Below are positions 35,587-45,414 of a stretch of 64,000 bases of DNA, in pieces. The notes under the pieces are model-generated. The model had not been told where the DNA came from, did no database searches, and saw only the letters and a program-made list of their open reading frames with translations. How positions within the stretch are numbered: position 1 is the stretch's first letter; each line of letters opens with the position of its first letter. Position numbers and translations under genes: made by a program. Source of the DNA: JALYXV01 sp963733505 (GTDB taxonomy: Bacteria; Actinomycetota; Acidimicrobiia; Acidimicrobiales; Palsa-688); assembly GCA_963733505.1 (NCBI GenBank), contig CAVTDW010000004.1, positions 186,001 through 250,000 on the forward strand, in the 5' to 3' direction.

Positions 35587-35733
35587 ATGGCCGTGGACGA
35601 GGGACTCCTGGCGGAGCTGAAAACCACCAAAGCCGCCATCGACGAACTGCAAGTCAAGCTCAAGGAGCTCGTGGCGGCGCTGCGAGAGCGTGGCGCCTCA
35701 GCCCAGGAGATCGGCGAGGCGCTTCGAGGCTGA
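35587..35733 (+). CDS. Small helical protein of unknown function
   Basis: 48 residues from ATG 35587: MAVDEGLLAELKTTKAAIDE, LQVKLKELVAALRERGAS, AQEIGEALRG. It is predicted to be nearly all helix with a coiled-coil heptad pattern; the C-terminal part (ERGASAQEIGEAL) looks like the first half of a DNA-binding helix-turn-helix. The longer upstream open frame is compositionally poor. The function is unknown. Confidence 0.6.
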   Translation: MAVDEGLLAELKTTKAAIDELQVKLKELVAALRERGASAQEIGEALRG

Positions 35734-35766
35734 GCCCCTGAGCCCGCTGACCGCCGCGCGAGCTAC

Positions 35767-35801
35767 GGGCTGCGGGCTGCGGGCTGCGGGCTGCGGGCTG
35801 C
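35767..35801. repeat. Five perfect copies of a 7-mer (GGGCTGC)
   Basis: Tandem GGGCTGC from 35767 to 35801, ending 2 bases before the L,D-transpeptidase stop codon, between two convergent genes. Confidence 0.9.
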
Positions 35802-35803
35802 GG

Positions 35804-36592
35804 CTAGGCGATGATGTCGAGCGGGGTGCCCGCGGGAACCACGCGGATCGCCTCGATCGTCTGGGGATTGGCCCGGATGCAACCGTGGGACGAAGCCACC
35901 CCCCGAGTGGAGGCGGGGTCGGACGGGTAGCCGTGGATCCCGACTGTCCCGTCGCCGCCGTCGAACTCGGTGAACACGTTGGAGTGCGTCGCGGTGATGA
36001 GGACGACGGGACCATAGATCCGCTGTTGGCGCGCCGGGACCGGAACAATGGCGTCGATAAACGACGGTCCGATCGGTGTCGGCCATTGGGGCTGGCCCAC
36101 GCCAACCGGAGCGGAATAAATGGGCAGGTTGTTCTGGTACAGGGTCAAACTGCGCTGGCTGACCGAGATGGCGATCCGGTAGTTGGTCGTCGTGATGTTG
36201 ACATCGCTTTTCTCCACCCAGCCGGTGGACGCGTTGGGCCGGGCATCAAGGCGGATCTGCACCCAGCCGGGCACGGACTTGATGATTGGCCGGGCGGTCG
36301 GGCCGCCCCACGTGGTGGTCGACACGGCCCCCGCCACCTGGCCGCCGGGACGATCCCACAGGATCAGCCCGTAGGACCCGGCCTTCGGCGATGCGATTTG
36401 GGTTGTGCCGGCGGCCGGGGTCACGGCGGCCAGGTCGGTTGCTGGTTGGATCGAAGCGGGGGCCGCGGGAGCCGCGACTGCGGTCCTCGCGGCCGTGTGA
36501 CTGTGGCCGCCGACGGTTCCGACCGCAACAACTGCGGTCCCGGTCAATCCAAAAAGTACGACGGCAATCAAGCCGCAAATAGTTCGGCGCAT
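35804..36592 (-). CDS. Secreted L,D-transpeptidase (YkuD domain)
   Basis: 262 residues with an N-terminal signal peptide (MRRTICGLIAVVLFGLTGTA), an Ala-rich stretch, an SH3-like region (residues about 70-125, GWVQIRLDARPNASTGWV) and a YkuD domain. The active site is HGYPSDPASTRGVASSHGCI, with the catalytic Cys in SHGCIR. It would make 3-3 cross-links in peptidoglycan or attach proteins to it outside the membrane. Length and order are those of small actinobacterial Ldt proteins. Confidence 0.93.
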   Translation of the reverse strand: MRRTICGLIAVVLFGLTGTAVVAVGTVGGHSHTAARTAVAAPAAPASIQPATDLAAVTPAAGTTQIASPKAGSYGLILWDRPGGQVAGAVSTTTWGGPTARPIIKSVPGWVQIRLDARPNASTGWVEKSDVNITTTNYRIAISVSQRSLTLYQNNLPIYSAPVGVGQPQWPTPIGPSFIDAIVPVPARQQRIYGPVVLITATHSNVFTEFDGGDGTVGIHGYPSDPASTRGVASSHGCIRANPQTIEAIRVVPAGTPLDIIA

Positions 36593-36649
36593 GGTCGATT
36601 CCTTCCCAACGCACCCAATGTCTAACAGGCCCGGCCTTTTCTGGCTAGC

Positions 36650-39600
36650 TCAAGTGGCCGATCGCACCACGTCCGAAAGGCAACGTACCGCCAGGGCAGC
36701 GACGCATTGACCGTCGGCGTCGGGGTCGTGGAGGTGCGCCGCGAGGCGTTGGAAACGGGACTTCGGCGCCGTTCGTTGCGCCAGCCATTCGGCCACCGCC
36801 GCCGTGGGGTTGCCGATTACCGGCCCTGTCGACAGGGCGGCCAGCACTGCTTCGCGCCGCAGCGAGGCGACGTCATCTTCGAGTCGGCGGATCTGCCAGC
36901 GGCTCCACCGACTCGTCACGGCAAGATCACCAAGCGCGTGGCGAAACTCGGCCAGTCCGAGCGCCGAGTCACAGGCACCGAATGCCTCGATCACGAGCAA
37001 CGCATCGGCGTCGGTCGCCCCGAGCGCCCGGATGACGCGGCCCACATCGGCCGCCAGCGCAATGGCCGGCAACCGGGCGAAGGACTCGGCCACCGAAGGA
37101 TCGACGCCCAGCTCGACGAGCTCCTTGGCCTTCGTTGCACCGTCACCGGTCAATGGCGCGGCCTCCAACCGCACGGCGACGGCTCGATCGGCGTCGACCG
37201 TGACCTGGGTGTCGCGCCCGGCGTCACCCGCGCGGTCGCCTCTGCCATCGAGCAGGTACCGCCGGGCCAGGCGGTGCACGCCTTCGGCAACCGAGAAGTC
37301 GAGCACCTCCTGGACGTCAGACGAGAGGAAGGATGCGAGATCTTCGACGTGGCGCCAGCGCTGATCCGCGCCCAACACCTGCCGGGCCGCCCAATAGGCA
37401 CGGCCCGCGTCGGCCACTCCCACGCCGAACTCGTCGGCCGTCTCGTGGGCCCATGTGACCCCCATGCGGTCGACGATCTCGTGTGCCACTCGCGTGGCAG
37501 CCAGTTGCCGGTACAGCCGGTGGCGGCCGATCAGATCCTGGAACGGGATCGCAATCGTGGCTGGGAAGTACGCCGTGACGGCGTCGTGGACCAGCGGGTC
37601 TTCCGCCAGTGCCGATGCTTCGACCGAATCGGCGAGGTCAGACTTGGCCAGAGCGAGGACGACCGCGGCCTCGGGCCGGGTCAAGCCGGCACCTGCAGCG
37701 CGGCGTAGTGCCATGTCCTCGTCCAGCGGGAGCGCGTCAACTTTGCGGTCGAGGCGACCCGCGGCCTCCAGATCGATGATCAAGGCCTCGTAGGCGTCGA
37801 GGTCGACGGCGCTGGCCGGCACTGCCCGGGTGACCGCCAGGGCGGTCAAGCCCACGTCCAGAAGGACTGCATCGGCGACCTCGTCCTGGACCGAGGCCAG
37901 GAGCCGGTCACGTTCGCCGGCCGAAATTCGGCCCTGTTCACTGGCAAGTGCCAGGAGGATCTTGACGTTGACCTCGTAGTCCGAGGTCGCCACGCCGGCC
38001 GCGTTGTCGATGAAGTCGGCGTTGATCTTGCCGCCCCGCCGCGAGTAGACGATGCGGGCGCGCTGGGTGAAGCCCAAGTTGCCGGCCTCGGCGACGACTC
38101 GGGCCCTCACCTGGTCGGCCGTGACCCGAACCGCATCGTTGGCCCGGTCGCCGACGTCGGCATTCGATTCGCCCGGAGCCTTGACGAAGGTGCCGATGCC
38201 TCCCAGCCAGAGCAGGTCGGCCGGCGCCGTGAGGATGGCCGACACCAGCTCCGGTGGGCTGATCACTCCGGCGCTCAGCCCGAGTGCGCCTTGAGCCTCG
38301 GGCGACAGGTTGATCTCCTTGATGCTCCTCGACCACACGCCGCCCCCCCGGGACAGCGCGGAGCGCTCGTAGTCCCACCAACTGGACCGGGGCAACTCGA
38401 ACAGCCGGGTGCGGGCGGCGTACGCCAAGGCGGGGTCGGGATCGGGGTCGACGAAGATGTGCCGGTGGTCGAACGCCGCGATCAACTTGATGGTCCGGCT
38501 TTGCAACATCCCGTTGCCGAACACGTCACCCGACATATCGCCGACTCCCAAGACCCGGATCTCCTCGCCTTCGGGATCGATCCCGAGTTGGCGGAAGTGC
38601 TGGCGGGCTGCCACCCAGGCACCCCGGGCGGTGATGCCCATCGCCTTGTGGTCGTAACCGTGGTGGCCCCCGGATGCGAAGGCGTCACCGAGCCAGAAGG
38701 CGTGGTCGGCACTGATCTCGTTGGCCAGGTCCGAGAAGGCGGCGGTCCCCCGGTCGGCCGCCACGACCAGATAGGTGTCGTCGCCGTCGACGGCTCGCAC
38801 CCCCGGTGGCCGCACGACCCGTCCACCGACGACGTTGTCGGTCAGGTCCAGCAGGCCGCTCACGAAGCGCCGGTAGCACTCGCGCACCTCCGTGGCGGGA
38901 TCGACGTCGACCGGGCCAGACCTCGACCGGACCCGACCAGGCGTTTGCAGACGAACACGCCCTTGGCGCCGGTGGGCACGATCCCGGCGTTCTTCAGAAC
39001 CTGGGCCCGGACCAGGCGCAGCACCTCGGTGTGCAGGTCGTCCTGGCGGTCGCTCCAGCGGATGCCACCCCGGGCGATCGGGCCGTCGCGCAGGTGCAGG
39101 CCCTCCACCCGCGGCGAGTAGACGAAGGTTTCGACGTGTGGGCGCGGCGCCGGAAGGTCGGGAACGCGGCGCCCGTCGAGCTTGAGTGCGAGCGTCGCCA
39201 GCCCTTCGCCGCCCGGCGAGCGGGCGTAATGGCTGGTCCGCAGGGTCGCGTCGACCAGCCCCAGGTATCCCCGCAGCACTTGGTCGTGCTCCAGGCGCTC
39301 CACCGAGGCGAGGGCGTCCACCACGGCTTGCCGGGCTGACTCGGTGGAGGCGTCGAGTTGGCTCGACAAGGGATCGAAGCGGGCCGCAAAGTAACCCAAC
39401 AGGGCCAGCGCCACCGCGGGGAACTCGATCAGGGGATCGTCGAGTTGGCGGTCGCTCCACGAGGTTCCGACCTGGCGCCGGTACCTGCGATACGCCCGCA
39501 ACACCACCACGTCGTGCCAATCCAAGGCGGCGCACACCACCAGGCGGTTGAGGGAGTCCACCTCGGCGGAGCCTCGCCACGCGGCCTGAACCGCGTCGAC

Positions 39601-40146
39601 CAGCCGCGGTCCGTCGGCCGCCGGTTCGAACACGCACCGGAACCTCGCCCGCAGGCCGAAATCGTCGAGGTGAAGGGGTTTGCCGCCTTCGGGGTCGGGG
39701 ATCTGATGGGGTACCGCCTCGACGACGGTGAGCCCGAAGCTTTCCAGGATGGGGATGAAGCTGGACAGCTCCATAGCCCGACGCCCGTACAGACGGAACC
39801 GGAACATCCCCGCTCCCGGATCAGGGTCGGGCTGGGCCGCCATGCGCAGCCCGCCACCACGCCCGGCACCACCCTCGCTCTCAAGCCCGCTCCCAAGGCC
39901 GGCGCGGCCGAGGGAGGCCAACGCCAACAGATCGGCGGCCGCCACGGCCGCGTCGGTGCGTTCGAGGTAGCCGCTCGGGACACGGGCGGCGAACGCCTCG
40001 GCCAGCGCCGACGAGTCTTCCGTCCGGCCGGCCTCGTCAAGGGCCGCCCGGAGGCCCTCAACCCACCACCGGGGCGCCTCTGTCACCGAAAGTTCAGCAT
40101 CGCGCATCGACTTGACGCCGGGAAGTGATCCATAGCCCCTGTGCAC
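36650..40146 (-). CDS. gdh: NAD-specific glutamate dehydrogenase, large type, frameshifted
   Basis: Two open frames together form one enzyme of about 1165 residues. The upstream part runs from GTG 40146 (or ATG 40107, MRDAELSVTE) through FRFRLYGRRAMELSSFIPIL, SPRVEGLHLRDGPIARGGIR and KNAGIVPTGAKGVFVCKRL. The downstream part, open to 36650, resumes at DVDPATEVRECYRRFVSGLL and has GIGTFVKAPGESNADVGD and VVAEAGNLGFTQRARIVY. The break is at about 38893-38945; one missing base would join them. It oxidises glutamate to 2-oxoglutarate with NAD. The classical GDH-180 enzyme is about 1600 residues; the N-terminal about 400 (ACT-containing) residues have no room here, so this is a shortened form. Confidence 0.85.
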
Positions 40147-40215
40147 TTCGTAGGTTATTGCGAGACGGTCGCGGGAAAAAACCGCCCGTCAGTCCCAAAC
40201 AGAAAGGGATGAGCA

Positions 40216-40299
40216 ATGGCACCGTACTTCTGCCTGCAGCTCTGGCTTGCCCCCGTCCGCAACGCGGCATGGGTTTCGGCGCAATGCGGGCACCGCTGA
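40216..40299 (+). CDS. Doubtful 27-residue ORF ahead of egtA
   Basis: ATG 40216 with AAAGGG nine bases upstream encodes MAPYFCLQLWLAPVRNAAWV then SAQCGHR and ends 3 bases before the egtA start. It could be a leader peptide or noise. On the other strand the same bases can be read as a Cys-containing 49-residue ORF (see rejected items). Confidence 0.2.
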   Translation: MAPYFCLQLWLAPVRNAAWVSAQCGHR

Positions 40300-40302
40300 G
40301 TC

Positions 40303-41471
40303 ATGACCACACCGACGAAGCAGTTGGCGTTGGTCGACGCCTGCTCACTGATCGGATCGTGCGGCTTCGGGCCGGTCGGCAACGGGCCCCGGGAGCACCG
40401 CACGGTGGGCGTCGAACTCGAGAGTTTCGCCGTTCCCCAAATCCCTCCCGAACGCTTACCGGTGGTGGAGTTGCCCGCCGGGAGCCGCCTGACGTTTGAA
40501 CCTGGTGGCCAGGTCGAGTTGAGCTCGCCGCCCCAGGGTTCCGTCGCAGCGGCGTGTGACACCCTCAGCGCCGACCTGGCGGCGGCGCGGGAGGCATTTT
40601 CCCCCCTCGGTGTGAGCCTGGTGCAATCCGGGCTGCGTCCGGCGTCGGCCCGGCCCCCCTCACGGTTGGTGGACACGCCCCGCTACCGGGCCATGGAGGC
40701 GTATTTCGACCGCAAGTGGTCCGACGACGGGCGGACCATGATGCGCCAGACCGCTTCGGTACAGGTCAACCTGGGCCTCGGCTCCGGAGGCCGGGCCTCG
40801 CGGCGCTGGCGGGCGGCCAACGTCCTCGGTCCGGTGCTCGCGGCCGCCTTCTCCTCGTCGCCCACCGACGGCGGCTGCGGGAACGCCCGGATGGCGACGT
40901 GGCTCCGTCTCGACCCCAGCCGCACCGCTCCGGTGCCGTGCGCCCCGGGGGTCGACCCTCGCCGGGCATGGGTCGACTACGCCCTCGACGCCCAGGTGAT
41001 GTTGATCCGCACCGACGCGGGCGTCGACGCGGCGCCGGCCACGAGGCGCTGGTGGACGAGCCGATCACCGCGCGGGCGTGGATCGAGCACGGCCACCCGC
41101 TCGGCTGGCCCAGCGCCGACGACGTGGCATACCACCTGACGACGCTGTTTCCCCCGGTGCGGCCGCGGGGCTGGCTGGAGTTGCGCATGGTCGATGCCCT
41201 CCCCGACCCGTGGTGGCGGGTCCCGGTCGCGGTCGCGGCGGCACTGCTCGACGACGCCGACGCGGTCGAGGCCTGCGAACCGGTGGCGGACCGCTGGTGG
41301 CAGGCGGCGGAGGACGGCCTGGCCGACCCACCCCTGGCGGCGGCGGCCGCGGTGTGCGCCCGGCGGGCGCTCAGGGGCCTGCACCGCGTCGGTGTCGACA
41401 TCGGCACCGCGGTCATGGTCGAGCAATGGGTCACGACCGTGCAGAAGGGATGTGAGCCTCCGTGGATGTAG
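40303..41471 (+). CDS. egtA: Glutamate-cysteine ligase EgtA, frameshifted
   Basis: First gene of the ergothioneine operon; makes gamma-glutamylcysteine, the sulfur donor for EgtB. ATG 40303; GCS2-type motifs TVGVELESFAVPQ, MEAYFDRKWSDDGRTMMRQT and ASVQVNLGLG. This frame is good to ALDAQVMLIRTDAG and then runs into nonsense. The family C-terminus (HEALVDEPITARAWIEHGHP, PRGWLELRMVDALPDPWWRV) continues in another frame to TGA 41471. One missing base at about 41025-41045 joins them, giving about 390 residues. The restored stop overlaps the egtB start by 10 bases. Confidence 0.85.
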
Positions 41472-42827
41472 CCACCGACATCGGGCGCCACAATGCGGAG
41501 CCAGCCGAGCCAGGCGGCCTGACCGGCCTCAAGGAGCGGGCGGCCCACGAGCTGGCCACCGTCCGCCGGCGGTCCCTTGATCTGCTCGACCCACTCGACG
41601 AGCGGGCGCTCACCCGGCAGCACTCCCGCCTCATGTCGCCCCTCGTGTGGGACCTGGCGCATGTCGGCAACTACGAAGACCTGTGGCTGGTCCGCGCCGC
41701 CGGAGGCGAGCCCGGCGTCGCCCCGTCCCTCGACGAGATGTACGACGCCTTCCGCCACGTCCGCGCCGATCGGCCGAGGCTGCCATTGCTGAATCCGGTC
41801 GAGGCCCGCCGCTATATCGGCGACGTCCGGGGCCGGGCCCTCGACGTCGTCGAGGCGATCGAGTTCGATCCGGCGGTGCCCTTGCTCGCCGAGGGCTTCG
41901 TCGTCGGCCTCGTGGTGCAACATGAGCACCAGCACGACGAGACCATGCTGGCGACGCTGCAACTCATGGACGGCGACGGCTACCGCCCGCTCGCACCAAC
42001 GCCACCAACGTCGCCGACGCCGCGCCGCCCGGCTCGACCGGCCGGCCGAGGTCCTCGTCCCCGCGGGCGACTTCGAGATGGGCACAGACGACAAGGGGTG
42101 GGCCTACGACAACGAGCGGCCCCGACACAGCGTGGACCTCCCGGCGTTCTGGATCGACCGGTGGCCGGTCACCAACGCCGCGTTTCAGGCGTTCATCGCC
42201 GACGGCGGCTACCGGCGCCGGGACCTGTGGTCGCCCGCGGGCTGGGCTTTCCGGGTCCGGTCCCGCCTGGCGGCGCCCAAATTCTGGCACCGCGACGGCG
42301 CAGCGTGGCTGCGCAACCGCTTCGGCTGGGTCGAAGAGGTCCCGCCCGGCGAGCCCGTCCAACACGTGTGCTGGTACGAGGCCGACGCCTTCGCCCGCTG
42401 GGCCGGCAGGCGCCTGCCCACCGAACAGGAGTGGGAAAAGGCGGCCCGGTGGTCGCCGGAGCGTGGTGATGCCCGAGCCTTCCCCTGGGGGGAGGGGGCG
42501 CCGTCGGAGGACGTCGTCAATCTGGGAGGGCGTTTTTTCCGGCCCGCGCCGGTCGGGGCGTTCCCTGCCGGTGCGGCTCCCTGCGGCGCCGAGCAACTCG
42601 TCGGCGACGTCTGGGAATGGACCGCCTCCGACTTCAGCCCCTACCCGGGATTCGCCAGCTTCCCGTACCCGGAGTACTCCGAGGTGTTCTTCGGGCCGGA
42701 CTACAAGGTGCTGCGCGGTGGGTCGTGGGCCACCCATCCAAGCGCCGTGCGCACCACGTTCCGCAACTGGGACTATCCGATCCGGCGCCAGATCTTCGCC
42801 GGCTTCCGATGCGCCCGCGACGCCTGA
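41462..42827 (+). CDS. egtB: Ergothioneine biosynthesis protein EgtB (iron-dependent sulfoxide synthase), frameshifted
   Basis: Joins gamma-glutamylcysteine to hercynine with O2. GTG 41462. The N-terminal DinB-like domain carries the iron ligands (LVWDLAHVGNYEDLWL, VQHEHQHDETML). The formylglycine-generating-enzyme-like domain follows in another frame: DRPAEVLVPAGDFEMGTDDK, PVTNAAFQAFIADGGYRRR, LPTEQEWEKAARW, VWEWTASDFSPY, VLRGGSWATHPSAVRTTFRN and AGFRCARDA. The switch lies at about 41985-42035, in Pro/Thr-coding near-repeats (ACCAACGCCACCAACG); removing one base joins the parts into about 455 residues, normal for EgtB. The stop is inside the first of three tandem repeats. Confidence 0.87.
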
Positions 42828-42862
42828 TGCGCCCCCGACGCCTGATGCCCGCGACGCCTGAT
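42811..42862. repeat. Three tandem copies of an 18/16-mer between egtB and egtC
   Basis: GCGCCCGCGACGCCTGAT (42811), GCGCCCCCGACGCCTGAT (42829) and GCCCGCGACGCCTGAT (42847). The first copy contains the egtB stop codon, so the array duplicates the gene end. Confidence 0.85.
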
Positions 42863-42888
42863 GTGCCTTCGGCGCCCACCCGGCTGAC

Positions 42889-43751
42889 ATGTGCCGCCAT
42901 CTGGCATATCTCGGGCCGCCCCTGACGCTGGCCTCGCTGCTCTACGACCCGCCCCAGTCCCTGGTGCGCCAGAGCTGGGCGCCCAGGAACCAGCGCTACG
43001 GCACGATCAACGCCGACGGCTACGGCGTCGGCTGGTACCAGCCCGACGTCTCGCCCGAACCGGCCCGGTTCCGCCGGGCCGGGCCCATCTGGGCTGACCG
43101 GTCCCTCGAATCGCTGGCGCGGGTGGTGCGGTCGGGCGCGTTCTTGGCCGCGGTTCGTTCGGCCACGCCGCCGGCACCGATCGAGGAGACGGGCGCCGCG
43201 CCCTTCACCGACGGCCCCTGGCTGTTCTCGCTCAACGGCCGCGTGAACTGCGATCTGGAGGCCCTCCGTGGCCAGGTCACGCCGCGACGGCGGGCCGCGA
43301 TCCTGGGTGCGAGCGATGCCGAGCTGCTCTTCGCCCTGCTGCTCGACCGCCTCGACGGCGGCAGCCCGCCGGACCAGGCGCTGGCGGGCCTGGTTGGCGA
43401 CGTGCCCGGTCGCCTCAACCGCCTCAACTTCCTCCTGACCGACGGCGCCACCATCTGGGCCACCACGTGGGGCGACAGCCTCACCTGGCGCTCGTGGCGC
43501 TCATGGCGCTCAGTGGCGCTCAGGGCCGTCTGCAGGGCTCCGGTGAGGCGCCCGGGGCTCCAGGGGAGCTCGGTTCCGCGGTGGTCGTCGCCTCGGAACC
43601 GCTCGACGACGAGCCGGGCTGGGTGGTCGTCCCGGATTGCTCGTTGCTCATCGCCACCGCGGACTCGACCTCCGTCGTGCCGCTGCCCACCACTGCATCC
43701 AGAGACGACGAGCAATCCAGAGACGACGAGCAAGGAGCCGCGGCCCCGTGA
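42889..43751 (+). CDS. egtC: Gamma-glutamyl-hercynylcysteine sulfoxide amidohydrolase EgtC, frameshifted
   Basis: Class II glutamine-amidotransferase fold that removes Glu from the EgtB product. ATG 42889; Cys2 becomes the N-terminal nucleophile (MCRHLAYLGPPL). Motifs NADGYGVGWYQ, FLAAVRSATPPAP, PWLFSLNGRV, SDAELLFALLLDRL. After TWGDSLTWRSWRSWRS the conserved end (AVVVASEPLDDEPGWVVVPD) is in another frame. The break coincides with tandem units TGGCGCTCG/TGGCGCTCA/TGGCGCTCAG/TGGCGCTCAG at 43486-43523; the two 10-base units add exactly the two bases that shift the frame. The restored TGA overlaps the egtD GTG (GTGA). Confidence 0.85.
43486..43523. repeat. Four tandem copies of a 9/10-mer inside egtC
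   Basis: Units of 9, 9, 10 and 10 bases (TGGCGCTCG, TGGCGCTCA, then TGGCGCTCAG twice). The extra G in units three and four moves the reading frame; with 9-base units the frame would stay open into the conserved EgtC C-terminus. Confidence 0.9.
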
Positions 43752-44739
43752 AACCCACCATCGACGTGTTGCTCACTCCCGCCGACCTGGCCGCCTCCTT
43801 GCGAGGCGACGTCGTCGCAGGATTGTCCGAGCCGACTGGCCGGCGCACCCTGCCACCGAAGTGGTTCTACGACGAGCGGGGCTCGCAGCTCTTCGACGAG
43901 ATCACCCGGCTGCCCGAGTACTACCCCACCCGCTGTGAGCGGGCCATCCTCGAGGCTCACGCGGGCGACATCATGACCCGAGACGTGTCGACGCTCGTCG
44001 AACTGGGGTCGGGAACCTCCGACAAGACCCGGTTGCTGCTCGACGCCGGCACCGGGAGCGGCGGGCTGCGCACCTTCGCCCCGTTCGACGTCAGCGAAGA
44101 AACGCTGCGCAGCGCCGCTGACACCATCGCTCTGCGCTACCAGGCAACAGGCCTGGCGGTGCATGCCATCGTGGGCGACTTCGAACACCACCTCGGCGTC
44201 TTGAAGGAGATCGGCGAACCAGGCCAGCGCCTGGTGGCGTTTCTCGGTGGCACGATCGGCAACTTCGACCCCGCCGGCCGGGCCAGCTTCCTCCGCCAAC
44301 TGGCCGCGGCGCTGGCGCCGGGCGACCGACTGCTCCTCGGCACCGACCTGGTCAAGGATCCGGCCCGGCTGGTCCTCGCCTATGACGACCCGGCAGGCGT
44401 GACCGCGGCGTTCAACCGCAACGTCCTCTCCGTCATCAATCGCCGGCTGCGGGCCAACTTCGAGCCCGCCTGGTTCGACCACGTCGCCGTCTGGAATGAC
44501 GTGGAGGAGTGGATCGAGATGCGCCTCCGATCGACTCGCGCGCACAGGCGGTCCTGGTCGCCGACCTGGCGCTCACGGTCGCCTTCGAGGCCGGCGAGGA
44601 GATGCGCACCGAGATCAGCGCCAAGTTCCGGCCCGAACGGGTTTTCGACGAACTGGCGGCAGCGGGCTTCGATCTGTCCCAATGGTGGACCGACCCGGCC
44701 GGCGACTTCGGCCTTTCGCTCAGCTGCCGGTTGGGATGA
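43748..44739 (+). CDS. egtD: L-histidine N-alpha-methyltransferase EgtD, frameshifted
   Basis: Trimethylates histidine to hercynine, the first committed step of ergothioneine synthesis. GTG 43748 overlaps the egtC stop. Methyltransf_33 motifs: TLPPKWFYDERGSQLFDEIT, LPEYYPTRCE, LVELGSGTSDKTRLLLDA, FAPFDVSEETLRSAA, VAFLGGTIGNFDP, GTDLVKDPARLVLAYDDPAG. The frame is good to EEWIEMRLRS, then the C-terminus (SRAQAVLVADLALTVAFEAG, EEMRTEISAKFRPERVFDEL) lies in another frame to TGA 44739. One missing base at about 44525-44535 joins them, about 330 residues. The egtE-type lyase gene is not downstream. Confidence 0.88.
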
Positions 44740-44798
44740 GCCAAACCGATCGACTACCCCAGCTCCGCGCAATCCTCAGCAACAAAAGCTATCTCTCA

Positions 44799-44827
44799 CC
44801 TCTTTTTGGAGGCTCTCATGGTATAGT
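44799..44827 (+). promoter_or_regulatory. Extended -10 promoter upstream of the LAxTG protein gene
   Basis: TATAGT at 44822-44827 is preceded by TGG, forming an extended -10 (TGnTATAGT); the -35 position has only CCTCTT. It is one of the most A/T-rich spots in the neighbourhood. A start near 44834 would give a 5' leader of about 125 bases before GTG 44961, containing a small hairpin (AGCAG/CTGCT at about 44881-44898). Confidence 0.45.
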
Positions 44828-44960
44828 ATGGCCAGATCTGAGCCGCCGTAGTCGACTGAGCTTGCGCGCGAGCCGGATAACGAGCAGGATCTAGCTGCTT
44901 GCACAAAGATCTGTGCTGGCGGTCAACTGTGAGCCGAGTCGGGAAGGACTGGGGGATTAC

Positions 44961-45269
44961 GTGCGAACAATCGGACGGCTGGCAATGAGGGTGACTCTGT
45001 GTCTTGGGTTCCTTGTCTGCCTGACGGTGGTGGGAGCCTCCGGAGCGAGTGCCCAGGCTTGCCCGGGATCGGGTGGCAGTGGAGGCAGCGGATCCGGTAA
45101 CGGATGCGCCACGACCACGACCGCACCCGTCGTGAGCGGTGAAACCACCACCACTACGAGCGGCTTGGCCCTGACGGGCGAGCAAGCGGCGATTCCTCTG
45201 GCTGCGGCCGCGGGCATCATCGTGGTAGTGCTCGCAGCGCGGCAGCTGCGGCGCCGAAGCAACAACTGA
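44961..45269 (+). CDS. Small surface protein with LAxTG-type sorting signal
   Basis: 102 residues from GTG 44961. Signal peptide (MRVTLCLGFLVCLTVVGASG ... ASAQ), then a short Gly/Ser stretch with two Cys, a Thr-rich stalk (TTTTAPVVSGETTTTT), and a sorting signal: LALTG, a hydrophobic helix (IPLAAAAGIIVVVLAARQLR) and the basic tail RRRSNN. LAxTG is the motif cut by class E sortases of high-G+C Gram-positives, so it is likely anchored to the cell wall or membrane. The mature part is too short for a catalytic domain. No sortase gene is in the window. Confidence 0.75.
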   Translation: MRTIGRLAMRVTLCLGFLVCLTVVGASGASAQACPGSGGSGGSGSGNGCATTTTAPVVSGETTTTTSGLALTGEQAAIPLAAAAGIIVVVLAARQLRRRSNN

Positions 45270-45297
45270 CCGCAAAAACCTTCTAAGTAGCTCTGAA

Positions 45298-45329
45298 CCG
45301 AAGGTGGCACCACACGGTGCCACCTTCGG
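45298..45329 (+). terminator. Strong hairpin after the LAxTG gene
   Basis: CCGAAGGTGGCACC, loop ACAC, GGTGCCACCTTCGG: a perfect 14-pair stem 28 bases after the stop codon. No T-tract follows, but stem strength and position fit an actinobacterial intrinsic terminator. Confidence 0.75.
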
Positions 45330-45414
45330 GCGCGTGCTGTCGCATGACGGGCGCGTGGTGTCGCCGTCGGCTCGTCGGTAGTCTCCCCCGGCCGACCGCC
45401 ACCGAAAGGACACG

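Noticed and set aside
40155..40304. 49-residue minus-strand ORF starting MTQRCPHCAETHAAL, zinc-ribbon-like at first sight
   Set aside because: Only three Cys with irregular spacing, and its ATG overlaps the egtA start on the other strand. Not enough to call a gene.
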